From positions 1 to 55,453 of IMG/VR virus record IMGVR_UViG_3300023171_000001: a stretch of 55,453 nucleotides of DNA, one strand, 5' to 3'. Of the stretch, positions 6,547-13,370 are shown one piece after another. The number at the start of each line of letters is the position of its first letter. Positions within the stretch are counted from its first letter, which is position 1. The notes beneath the pieces were generated by a model, which saw only the letters and a list, made by a program, of their open reading frames with translations, had not been told where the DNA came from and did no database searches. The translations under genes were made by a program, and so were the position numbers. This DNA comes from a virus.

Positions 6547-7305
6547 ATGACTATCAACGCAAAAAACAGCTTCAAAGAAGGGTGGATTATGCTGCACCAG
6601 CCTTTCGAGTTTGGCGAACTATCAAAGCCAATTCAAATGAAAACCGTTCTGTATGCCTATTCTGAAAGGCCTTTGTTCGATATAGAATTAACGCCTGAAG
6701 GGCGTGAAATACTTGACCATGCTGCGGAAGTGTTCAATTATGCAAGCCCGTTTAGTGGTGGGGCTGAATTGGTCGGTGGCTATCGTTGGGGGAAATATAT
6801 CGGAGAAGACCAGGACAAGTATGAAGACCGCTTTGTGTCACAGTATGACGAAATAACCAAACAGCATTGTATTGTGGAGGTTCACAAAGGCAATGCCGTA
6901 CAGTGTTTTATTGAAAAACAAACGGCTCGTTTCTATCCGAAAGAATATAGTGTTCTAAGCCGTGAAAGTTTTGAAACTGTACTTAATTCTGATGATTATT
7001 TCTTTATGGTGGAGAATGAAGAAGCCTTCAATTATAAACATATTCAAGATAAGGTTCATTATTTAAAAAGTCGTGGCGTTCCTAAGCACCTGGCAGAACG
7101 CTTTTCAAGTGCTGAAATGAAAGACAATGTTTGGTTTAAACCCAAACCCCCCATTCTTTCGATGTTTGCCCGTGACCATGAAATTTATTTGCCCGACCCT
7201 GATTATACCAAGTATTTTGAAGGGTACGGGATGGAATGCCCTAAATCTTTTTCAGCGTTCTTTGCTGAACATGGTATTGAAGTAGTTGAAGAAATGATTT
7301 TATAA
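6547..7305 (+). CDS. Hypothetical protein, first gene of an operator-controlled block
   Basis: Unrecognised 252-residue soluble protein, mixed alpha/beta, with many aromatic residues (GGYRWGKYIGED) and a proline-rich stretch (WFKPKPPILSMF). It starts 27 bases after a strong promoter. Its leader contains AAACGAAAAAGAA directly before the ATG, a leader shared with five leftward genes. That puts it in the same regulon as the control region although it is 7 kb away on the circle. Confidence 0.75.
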   Translation: MTINAKNSFKEGWIMLHQPFEFGELSKPIQMKTVLYAYSERPLFDIELTPEGREILDHAAEVFNYASPFSGGAELVGGYRWGKYIGEDQDKYEDRFVSQYDEITKQHCIVEVHKGNAVQCFIEKQTARFYPKEYSVLSRESFETVLNSDDYFFMVENEEAFNYKHIQDKVHYLKSRGVPKHLAERFSSAEMKDNVWFKPKPPILSMFARDHEIYLPDPDYTKYFEGYGMECPKSFSAFFAEHGIEVVEEMIL

Positions 7306-7315
7306 CCCTACCACC

Positions 7316-7645
7316 ATGACAACGTTTGAAGAATATAAGATTTATCTACTGGCTAAAAACGATTTCAAAAACAGTACCGAAATAAATAAAGCTATAACAA
7401 AAAAGCTTTTAAAAACTGATGGCGGATTCTGTTATTATTTTTGTCAAAAGCATGGTGTATGCTTTCCTGAATTGCCTATTCTTTTTGATATGTTCGCAAA
7501 ATCTAAAGTTAAGGCAAAGATTTTCGGCTTCTGGTTTAAACCAGGTGATACAAAGGCAAGGTATGAAAAACTACTGATTGCCATTAAAAAATGTGAAAAA
7601 CTTATTAAAAATGAACAATTTTCAAAGACAAGAACCGCACCTTGA
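7316..7645 (+). CDS. 'GFCxYF' family protein, copy 1
   Basis: The 109-residue product has a helical N terminus, then GGFCYYFCQKHGVCFPELP and FGFWFKPGD, and a C-terminal helix. The same core ([GN]GFCxYFxxxH, F-[SP]-E/D-L/V, [FYG]WF) occurs in three proteins of the leftward arm at 45419, 45750 and 46338, so this is one of four dispersed paralogues. Function unknown; invariant Cys, His and Trp suggest a small ligand- or protein-binding domain. Confidence 0.75.
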   Translation: MTTFEEYKIYLLAKNDFKNSTEINKAITKKLLKTDGGFCYYFCQKHGVCFPELPILFDMFAKSKVKAKIFGFWFKPGDTKARYEKLLIAIKKCEKLIKNEQFSKTRTAP

Positions 7646-8075
7646 TTTGCACCTGAAAGACCTTGACGGGGAATTGTGGCGTAGTGTGGTAGGTTACGAA
7701 GGCCTTTATTCTGTATCTAATTTGGGTCGTATTAGGTCGGAATCTCGAATGAGGCCACATAGTGGTTTCATATTAGGCCGAATAATGAAGTATAAGGACA
7801 ACGGAAGAAAATGTGTTTTCCTTAATCTTAGTAAAGATGGTATCAAGCACAGTCGAAATATACCTGGCATTGTTGCGGATGCGTGGATTGAAAAAAAACG
7901 GGATGGTCGTTTTCTGGTTGTCATGCATAAGAATAAAAATCCATTAGATAACAGGGTTGACAACCTGGAAATAGTCACCAGAAGCGTATCAAGAATAAGG
8001 GACTTAGAATTAAATCTAATCCCCTATACTTCACTAAGTAAAGCAGAAAAAGCAAATGGAAATCCAACGCCTTGA
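7611..8075 (+). CDS. HNH endonuclease with NUMOD4 domain
   Basis: The 154-residue product has a NUMOD4 motif (ELWRSVVGYEGLYSVSNLGR, residues 21-40) followed by an HNH-type ββα-metal domain ending VVMHKNKNPLDNRVDNLEIV (residues 103-122, H106 and N118 in the catalytic positions). Such proteins are free-standing homing-type endonucleases that nick or cut DNA at specific phage sites. The first His of the usual double-His is replaced by Met105. The ATG at 7611 sits inside the end of the previous gene (35-base overlap). Confidence 0.88.
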   Translation: MNNFQRQEPHLDLHLKDLDGELWRSVVGYEGLYSVSNLGRIRSESRMRPHSGFILGRIMKYKDNGRKCVFLNLSKDGIKHSRNIPGIVADAWIEKKRDGRFLVVMHKNKNPLDNRVDNLEIVTRSVSRIRDLELNLIPYTSLSKAEKANGNPTP

Positions 8076-8307
8076 CTTTGTAAAAATTACACCTGTACCA
8101 GCTGGGAAGTACATGGTGATTATTAGTGATTATCCCAAAGACAAGAATGAACAATTCCTTGACCAAAACAACATTCCTTTACGCAAGTTCTGGCGAAGGA
8201 AAAGGATTTTCAAAGGCTTCAAGAATGCACAAAAGCATTTTGATAAGCTTAAAAATCAAGCATGGTCGAAGTTCTTTGTTGATAACAATATCATTCATCA
8301 AAATTAA
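8056..8307 (+). CDS. Hypothetical basic protein
   Basis: Unrecognised 83-residue protein with many lysines and arginines in the centre (RKFWRRKRIFKGFKNAQKHF), which could bind nucleic acid. It overlaps the end of the HNH gene by 20 bases and is probably translated with it. Confidence 0.65.
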   Translation: MEIQRLDFVKITPVPAGKYMVIISDYPKDKNEQFLDQNNIPLRKFWRRKRIFKGFKNAQKHFDKLKNQAWSKFFVDNNIIHQN

Positions 8308-8311
8308 AATT

Positions 8312-8596
8312 ATGGCTTATTTATGTAGTGATTTCAAGCCTGAAGAAATTGAAATATTAAAGAAAAACTTTGAGGGTACCAAGTTCAAAAACCTTCACTT
8401 CAGGAAGTTCGGCTTGGTTGTAGAAATTGAACAAATTGTCACGCTTCCAGGTAGAAGGGAACCTGTTTTTGCAATGCTTCCAATTGAAGTTTCTTTTCTT
8501 CAGCCTATTTTGTACGAAATAGATATTGACAAAGGAACCATTCAAAAAGAGGCCATAATTAAGGCTAATGCTGAATTTAGAATAATTGACCTATAA
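8312..8596 (+). CDS. Hypothetical protein
   Basis: Unrecognised 94-residue protein with an N-terminal FKPEEIEILKKNF helix followed by beta-rich sequence (FGLVVEIEQIVTL). I chose the ATG at 8312, four bases after the preceding stop, rather than the in-frame ATG at 8126 that would run through the whole previous gene. Confidence 0.65.
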   Translation: MAYLCSDFKPEEIEILKKNFEGTKFKNLHFRKFGLVVEIEQIVTLPGRREPVFAMLPIEVSFLQPILYEIDIDKGTIQKEAIIKANAEFRIIDL

Positions 8597-8616
8597 TCTT
8601 TCACCTTAATCAATCA

Positions 8617-8865
8617 ATGAGTAAAGACAAACAAATGCTTGTCCGTTTGGTAGCGGCCACAAGCATCAAAGGCGGGGACACAATCCTTAAACCTATTTCT
8701 ATTATCTATCCTGGCGAACGTGGCAGAGAGGTTGACACGGTTGAATATAAAGTTCTCTATGCCAGTGATGTAGATATAATTGCCTACAGTATGGGAAGCC
8801 GTCAAGCCTTTCCAATCTACAACGACCAAAGACAGGAACAAGTTTACATTCTAAAAATCAAATAG
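8617..8865 (+). CDS. Hypothetical small beta-rich protein
   Basis: The 82-residue product is almost entirely beta-like (VRLVAATSIKGGDTIL, YILKIK). It has the K-G-G-D turn that begins the first strand in SH3-like barrels, as in the 9093 product. No family recognised. The next gene starts one base after its stop. Confidence 0.65.
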   Translation: MSKDKQMLVRLVAATSIKGGDTILKPISIIYPGERGREVDTVEYKVLYASDVDIIAYSMGSRQAFPIYNDQRQEQVYILKIK

Positions 8866-8866
8866 T

Positions 8867-9100
8867 ATGCCCGAAAAACCAGAAGTTCCAACCCTTGAAG
8901 ACGCATTAATGGAATTGCGTCGGGAGGTAAAAATGAGAATGCGAGTTTATCCGAATTGGATAAGTAGCGGCAGGATAACAAAAGAAGCTGCCGAACGTCA
9001 AAACGCCAGATTGCAAAAAGCAATTGATTTGCTACAAGGTTTAAGACCTAAAACGATTGATATTTTCGCACAAGTAGACCCCGACCTGAATCATGCCTGA
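8867..9100 (+). CDS. Hypothetical helical protein
   Basis: The 77-residue product contains LEDALMELRREVKMRMRVYP, then W-I-S-S-G-R-I-T and a helix KEAAERQNARLQKAIDLLQG. The layout, helix then R-x-Y-P-x-W-[IV]-x-x-G-R/K-[IL] then helix, is common in small phage proteins of unknown role. It overlaps the next gene by 8 bases. Confidence 0.7.
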   Translation: MPEKPEVPTLEDALMELRREVKMRMRVYPNWISSGRITKEAAERQNARLQKAIDLLQGLRPKTIDIFAQVDPDLNHA

Positions 9101-9542
9101 AAAACTGAAATTTGTGACAGAAGTCGTAAAAACAGCTTCATTTTTAAAGCCTGGCGACATGATAATAAAATACGTGTCTGAAAATAACTATTGCGGAAAA
9201 GCTACTATTAGGAGGACTTACTTAGAAGTTTTGTCTATAGGTGAAAAAAGCGTATTAGTTAATAATCATAGAGTTATTCAAGGAATAGATCGCCATTTTA
9301 ACTATGTCGGAAAGCAGTACTTGAAAAGGTTTGACAAGTATGACAATGAAGTCGTTTTTCTTGTGGAAACCACCAGCGACGGCAAAACCGATGAAGTACT
9401 TGAAGACATAGAACAAATCAAACTTATGATACGTACTATGAAGCTAGGCGGTTCAGACTGGCCAGCTTTTGCAAACACCTTACAAAAACTTTACAATTTT
9501 GAAACCTTAGAACCGAATGAAACCAAACCGAATCCTGTCTAA
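9093..9542 (+). CDS. Hypothetical beta-rich protein
   Basis: The 149-residue product begins with a strand-turn unit (ASFLKPGDMIIKYV) resembling the start of an SH3-like barrel, has a central lysine-rich beta region and ends in a helical segment (EQIKLMIRTMKL). Function unknown. Overlaps its neighbours by 8 and 26 bases. Confidence 0.65.
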   Translation: MPEKLKFVTEVVKTASFLKPGDMIIKYVSENNYCGKATIRRTYLEVLSIGEKSVLVNNHRVIQGIDRHFNYVGKQYLKRFDKYDNEVVFLVETTSDGKTDEVLEDIEQIKLMIRTMKLGGSDWPAFANTLQKLYNFETLEPNETKPNPV

Positions 9543-10026
9543 AAGTCAAGGACAAATTACCCAGGCACAGATTGATTTTGAACCCGAAATTAGGGCTTTG
9601 TGCTGGAAGAATCCCTTTGCCGCTGGTATGATTGCGGGAAAAATTGAAACGAGAAACAGGCCTACCAATGTACGGGGATTTGTCTTGATAGTTGCCACCG
9701 AAAAGCGGTATAATAATGAACAACTTTTTCAAATTACAACACATTCTTTGTATTTGAAAATGATGGAAAAAATGGCAAAAACGTTTGGTTGTGATGAAAA
9801 TTATTCAAATGGAAAAGCGGTAGGTATTGCAAAATTAACAGACTGCCGACCAATGACACCAGAAGACGAAGAAAAGACTTTTGTGAAATACCAGCCTGGC
9901 AAGTGGTGTTGGATATTTGAAGACGTTACGCCAATAATTCCCTTCAAGCTGAAGGGCTTCCAGGGATGGAGGATATTAAAAGAATCTATAAAACGCCAAA
10001 TCCTTATAAATGAACCAGGTAGATAA
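9517..10026 (+). CDS. ASCH-domain protein
   Basis: The 169-residue product has ALCWKNPFAAGMIAGKIETR near residues 28-47, then a G-F-V-L-I-V-A strand, AVGIAKLTDCRPMTPEDEEK and WCWIFEDVTPI. This is the layout of ASCH domains: an N-terminal 'I-K-x-G-x-K-x-x-E-x-R' motif and a beta barrel related to the PUA fold that binds RNA or modified nucleosides. In phages such proteins are suspected of acting on RNA or modified bases. Overlaps both neighbours by 17-26 bases. Confidence 0.8.
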   Translation: MKPNRILSKSQGQITQAQIDFEPEIRALCWKNPFAAGMIAGKIETRNRPTNVRGFVLIVATEKRYNNEQLFQITTHSLYLKMMEKMAKTFGCDENYSNGKAVGIAKLTDCRPMTPEDEEKTFVKYQPGKWCWIFEDVTPIIPFKLKGFQGWRILKESIKRQILINEPGR

Positions 10027-10411
10027 ATACATAGAAAATCTTTGTACCTCAATCATTGACAGGATTCTGGAAAACAAGATTTTCAACAAGACGGAAGCGT
10101 TGAAAATTATCAATCCCCTGGTTAGGTCAGCTTTGTTTGATGTTTCAGGTATGCAGATCAGTTCGGTAGAAGCTAGGCTTGAATACTTAAGGGTTAAGCT
10201 GCCACAAGTTGACGGTGTGCAAAAACAAGTGCTTCAGGCAGAGATTTCAGGACTGAAGGCCGAAAGGAGGCACCAGAATAAACTTCGTACTGAATTAGAT
10301 TATAGACAAAAGTACTTTGCTTTGGATGCCTACCTGAAAGAAAGGCTATCTGATGAAGAATATCAAGAAATTATCAAAATAAAAACCACCTTCTGGAAGG
10401 AAGAAGAATAA
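10010..10411 (+). CDS. Hypothetical coiled-coil protein
   Basis: The 133-residue product is nearly all helix: an N-terminal helical bundle (IENLCTSIIDRILENKIF) and a long central coiled coil (about residues 50-110, VEARLEYLRVKLPQVDGVQK onward). No known family. Starts inside the ASCH gene with a 17-base overlap. Confidence 0.7.
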   Translation: MNQVDKYIENLCTSIIDRILENKIFNKTEALKIINPLVRSALFDVSGMQISSVEARLEYLRVKLPQVDGVQKQVLQAEISGLKAERRHQNKLRTELDYRQKYFALDAYLKERLSDEEYQEIIKIKTTFWKEEE

Positions 10412-10438
10412 ATTTAAAACCTCAAAACAAATAAAATA

Positions 10439-11008
10439 ATGCACAAAGAACTTGCTGAAAGGTTTCACGAATGGATTAATGATGCTCCCCTTTTACCATT
10501 TGTTGAACTGAAAAGAATTGCCCATTCAATACTTATACAGGACAAAAGAATTGAAACCATTAAAATTCCTTTTGTTGGTGCGGTTTCAAAGGAAGTCGCA
10601 GAAGGCCACCCAATATTTGAGGCTTTTAAGATTGATTTCTCATTAGATTCAGAAAGTAAAAGGCTGGTTGCTGATAATAATTTAATTGTTAACCCTGACA
10701 AGTCTTCTATAAGCAAAGACCCTGAAGTAGATTCTTATATTAATCACTGGAAACAGATAATGAAAATTATTAATGAAGAACAAGCAATTGAAAAAGGCTA
10801 TAAAAGGAGCCGCATTAGGTACCCTGGCGTTTCTATCGAACTTTATTCGATGCCGCATTATGAAGCCTGTAGAAGTTTGATAATTTATTATTTTGTTGAA
10901 AATGATGGCAATGCAGCAGGCGGTATTACTTCTTTTGTTAATATCTATGACCGCAAAGAAGACAATGAAAAACAAGAAAAATTTCCTTTTAACATTCACG
11001 ATAATTAA
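10439..11008 (+). CDS. Hypothetical protein
   Basis: Unrecognised 189-residue protein with a helical N-terminal domain (ELAERFHEWINDAPLLPFVE) and a beta-rich C-terminal half that contains RSRIRYPGVSIELYSMPHYE. No catalytic pattern is evident. Its stop overlaps the next start by one base (TAATG). Confidence 0.65.
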   Translation: MHKELAERFHEWINDAPLLPFVELKRIAHSILIQDKRIETIKIPFVGAVSKEVAEGHPIFEAFKIDFSLDSESKRLVADNNLIVNPDKSSISKDPEVDSYINHWKQIMKIINEEQAIEKGYKRSRIRYPGVSIELYSMPHYEACRSLIIYYFVENDGNAAGGITSFVNIYDRKEDNEKQEKFPFNIHDN

Positions 11009-11238
11009 TGAAAATTGACTTCTGGAAACTTAGGAGCCTAAAAGCTGGTGAAGTGTTCTTTAGAAAAAAGGGTGATGAAGTTATAATGTTTGCATTTTTA
11101 GCTTGTCACCCTGTTATAACTACTGCGGTTATTGCTATAAATCGCTATGATTCGCAGTCTGTAGAGGTAATTAATCTTAGTAATTTTGCCACATCGGACT
11201 TTTTCGACCATACTTATTTAGTAGTTAATCCAGAATAA
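11008..11238 (+). CDS. Hypothetical protein, 'GAxFWA' paralogue 3
   Basis: The 76-residue product reads FWKLRSLKAGEVFFRKKGDE followed by MFAFLACHP. It aligns with the first 45 residues of the tandem pair at 3944 and 4243 but has lost their C-terminal halves. Function unknown. Confidence 0.65.
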   Translation: MKIDFWKLRSLKAGEVFFRKKGDEVIMFAFLACHPVITTAVIAINRYDSQSVEVINLSNFATSDFFDHTYLVVNPE

Positions 11239-11310
11239 TATTCTGCTTCACAGCTGGGAAGTAAGCAGTTACACGAAATTATATTTTGCAAAACATTTAA
11301 AAACTTTATA

Positions 11311-12018
11311 ATGAACGATAATAGATTTAATTTACATGAAGGCGATCACCTTCGCACCTTTTCAGGCTTATACATTGACGTGTTCAACCCTAATGTTGAC
11401 ATGGTTTCAATGATTGACATTGCACACGGCCTTAGCAATGTGTGCCGTTTTGCTGGCCAGTGTTCAAGGTTTTATTCAGTTGCACAGCATAGCGTTCTTG
11501 TTGCCGCTGATGTAATTACAGGTGAAAGAAAAATTAAACAGATGGCAATTTTGCATGATGCCAGTGAAGCGTATATTGGTGATATGCCAAAGCCAATCAA
11601 GAAACATTTTCCAAACTACCAGGCAGTTGAAGAAAATCTAATGTATGTTATTTTCGAGAAGTTCGGCCTTTCTTATGCTGAATATCTGAACGTTTACAAG
11701 CCGATGATAAAAGAAGCTGACAAAAAAGCTTTGGAGTTTGAACACAAAACCGTCATGCTTAATGAAAATAATATGATGCATATTTGGAAGCCTGAAGAAG
11801 CAAAGCAAAGGTTTATGAATAATGTAAGCCAGCTTTTTAATGAACCGTTTACTATTGATTATGCCGTTGCTTATACACACCCAATAAGCAAAGGTGTAAT
11901 AAATTTACAAGCCTGGAGCGAATACGATGCAGTTGAGGCCGTCAAACATCAATTATCATACAACCGTACAATCCCTTTACATACCTATGAATTCAGAACC
12001 GAAAAAAATCAAAGATGA
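11311..12018 (+). CDS. HD-domain phosphohydrolase
   Basis: The 235-residue product has the layout of the phage and bacterial HD family related to the 5'-nucleotidase YfbR: TFSGLYIDVFNP, then DIAHGLSNVCRFAGQ, YSVAQHSVLVA (His near residue 58), LHDASEAYIGDMP (His-Asp near residues 80-81) and a downstream E-A-D metal ligand. Members remove phosphate from nucleoside monophosphates, so a role in adjusting nucleotide pools during infection is likely (inference). It follows 72 bases without a gene and is co-transcribed with the gene at 11987. Confidence 0.87.
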   Translation: MNDNRFNLHEGDHLRTFSGLYIDVFNPNVDMVSMIDIAHGLSNVCRFAGQCSRFYSVAQHSVLVAADVITGERKIKQMAILHDASEAYIGDMPKPIKKHFPNYQAVEENLMYVIFEKFGLSYAEYLNVYKPMIKEADKKALEFEHKTVMLNENNMMHIWKPEEAKQRFMNNVSQLFNEPFTIDYAVAYTHPISKGVINLQAWSEYDAVEAVKHQLSYNRTIPLHTYEFRTEKNQR

Positions 12019-12304
12019 AGTTGAAAAACTTAGCAAAACCCTAGCCAAACAGATGAAGGATGAAGGCCTAAAAGGATTTGTTGCACAGGCATTAAAACGT
12101 TTTCCAACTACTTATTCAGAAAAGGAAAATACAAAGCTTTTGAACGCTGATCTGTACAATAACTTTGCTATATTTTGCAATATGGCCAACAACAAACAGA
12201 AAGGTCAGATCAATAACGGGTTGAAGTTATTGGTCAAATACATGGCGGCAAATCCTGACTGTGACATTCAAGGCTTCAGGGTAGGTATTATAAAAAAAGA
12301 CTGA
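11987..12304 (+). CDS. Hypothetical helical protein, last gene of early arm
   Basis: Unrecognised 105-residue helical protein with KIKDEVEKLSKTLAKQMKDE near the N terminus and a compact helical C terminus. I use the ATG at 11987, which overlaps the HD gene by 32 bases; the in-frame ATG at 11927 would overlap it by 92. It ends the early block. Confidence 0.65.
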   Translation: MNSEPKKIKDEVEKLSKTLAKQMKDEGLKGFVAQALKRFPTTYSEKENTKLLNADLYNNFAIFCNMANNKQKGQINNGLKLLVKYMAANPDCDIQGFRVGIIKKD

Positions 12305-12310
12305 CCTTTT

Positions 12311-12340
12311 TTGATTGTTCTTTAATTTTTCATACTTTTA
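12311..12340 (+). promoter_or_regulatory. Possible promoter upstream of 12368 gene
   Basis: TTG (12311-12313) lies 19 bases before TACTTTTA (12333-12340), one mismatch from TAnnTTTG. Spacing and position, 28 bases before the ATG, fit a Bacteroidota promoter, but the mismatch keeps confidence low. Confidence 0.35.
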
Positions 12341-12367
12341 ATTTTTTAAACCCCCAAATTTCGTACT

Positions 12368-12679
12368 ATGGCACCTTCACATTCAATGCGAAAACTTTTG
12401 ATTATCAGCTTTGCGGCTGGTGTTGCCTATTTTTTTTCAACTTGCGTTTATGATCTAAATCAATTAGAACACCGACAGCGTACAGTTTTAGCATACAATT
12501 TAAGCATTTTCGTCCCTTCTGAACTTCATATTCAAGAATATGCAATTGAAGAAGTTCAAGACAATCAAGCCGTTTCTTGTGTCCAAAAAAACTTTGGCAC
12601 TGAATATGTGAACCGCAAAAACGTAAAAGTTTACGGTTCTGACCAGCTGATTTTCTATTATAATAGTAAGATCAGTTAG
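12368..12679 (+). CDS. Small secreted or membrane-anchored protein
   Basis: The 103-residue product has a basic N terminus (MRKLL) and a hydrophobic segment (LIISFAAGVAYFFSTCVYD) that reads as a signal anchor or as a signal peptide with a cysteine near residue 27. The rest is beta-like and polar. The start may be 12368 or the in-frame ATG at 12386. It stands alone between the early operon and the terminator before the terminase genes, so it may be a separately controlled gene acting at the host envelope. Confidence 0.6.
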   Translation: MAPSHSMRKLLIISFAAGVAYFFSTCVYDLNQLEHRQRTVLAYNLSIFVPSELHIQEYAIEEVQDNQAVSCVQKNFGTEYVNRKNVKVYGSDQLIFYYNSKIS

Positions 12680-12723
12680 TTGCATAAAAAAGGTTATGAT
12701 TAGTCCAGATGGAAAAATACAAT

Positions 12724-12766
12724 AAAAAGAAGCGGTAACTGATTCACAGTTGCCGCTTCTTTTTTG
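12724..12766 (+). terminator. Intrinsic terminator before the virion module
   Basis: Stem AAGAAGCGG-T-AACTG pairs with CAGTT-G-CCGCTTCTT around a five-base loop (ATTCA), followed by a run of T. The A-run on the other side makes it potentially bidirectional. It separates the early arm from the terminase operon. Confidence 0.85.
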
Positions 12767-12795
12767 TTCAAATATGTATTTTGAAGTAAAAACGT

Positions 12796-12803
12796 TATTT
12801 TTG
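12796..12803 (+). promoter_or_regulatory. Possible -7 element of the virion-module promoter
   Basis: TATTTTTG matches TAnnTTTG exactly and lies 30 bases before the small terminase ATG, just after a strong terminator. No TTG lies at the usual 19-21 base distance (the nearest are 12 and 29 away), so it may need an activator. Confidence 0.35.
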
Positions 12804-12833
12804 AAGGATTTATAAACATTCAATAAACATTTT

Positions 12834-13370
12834 ATGGATAACTCTGAAAATATTCCAAACGACGTAGAAAAGAAAATTGGAGGCATACAAAAAAGAAGGC
12901 CGAATGTTAAAAAAGAAATCTGTGAATATATTGCGGATGGCTTGAACTTCAAACAGGCAATGGCAAAGGCTGGTATTTCACACCAAACTTTCAACAATTG
13001 GCAACGGGACGACGCTGTTTTTACGGCTGCGATCAACACCGCTTTGTTGGCTCAAAACAGTGCGATAAGGGCTTATGCACGTGCTAGTCTTGTGTATCTG
13101 GTACAAATCCAGGACGTGGAAGAAGTTACTTCTGAATTTGATATTGGCAAGGATAAGGACGGGAAAGACGTTGAAGTCTTGACTAAAAGAAAGGTTACTA
13201 GGAAAAAGATGTTGCCACCAGCTGCACTTATTCAATATGCATTGAATAATCTTGAACCTGAAACTTTTGCGGATAGACATGATCTAACCTCAAAAGGTGA
13301 AGGCATCAACAACGGTTTCTTAGAATTGTATAAACAAGCCATGAATGCCAATGACAAACCAGTTAAGTAA
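12834..13370 (+). CDS. terS: Terminase small subunit
   Basis: The 178-residue product has an N-terminal helix-turn-helix (about residues 25-60, with YIADGLNFKQAMAKAGISHQ and FNNWQRDD) that would bind the packaging site. A central helical region for oligomerisation follows, then a C-terminal part with PPAALIQYALNNLEPETFAD, a motif common in small terminases of the homeodomain-like class. It lies directly upstream of the large subunit. The usual DNA-recognition and ring-forming roles are inferred from the family. Confidence 0.85.
   Translation: MDNSENIPNDVEKKIGGIQKRRPNVKKEICEYIADGLNFKQAMAKAGISHQTFNNWQRDDAVFTAAINTALLAQNSAIRAYARASLVYLVQIQDVEEVTSEFDIGKDKDGKDVEVLTKRKVTRKKMLPPAALIQYALNNLEPETFADRHDLTSKGEGINNGFLELYKQAMNANDKPVK

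Noticed and set aside
8126-8311. Upstream start for the 8312 gene
   Set aside because: The extension reads through the whole preceding gene in another frame and has Ser/Lys-rich sequence unlike the rest.
11261-11272. GTAAGCAGTTAC resembling the operator half-sites
   Set aside because: Spacer between GTAA and TTAC is 4 instead of 12 bases and no -7 element overlaps, so it does not match the six operator sites.
12305-12833. Possible attachment site or integrase-linked region between early and virion modules
   Set aside because: No integrase, recombinase or long direct repeat is seen anywhere in the genome.
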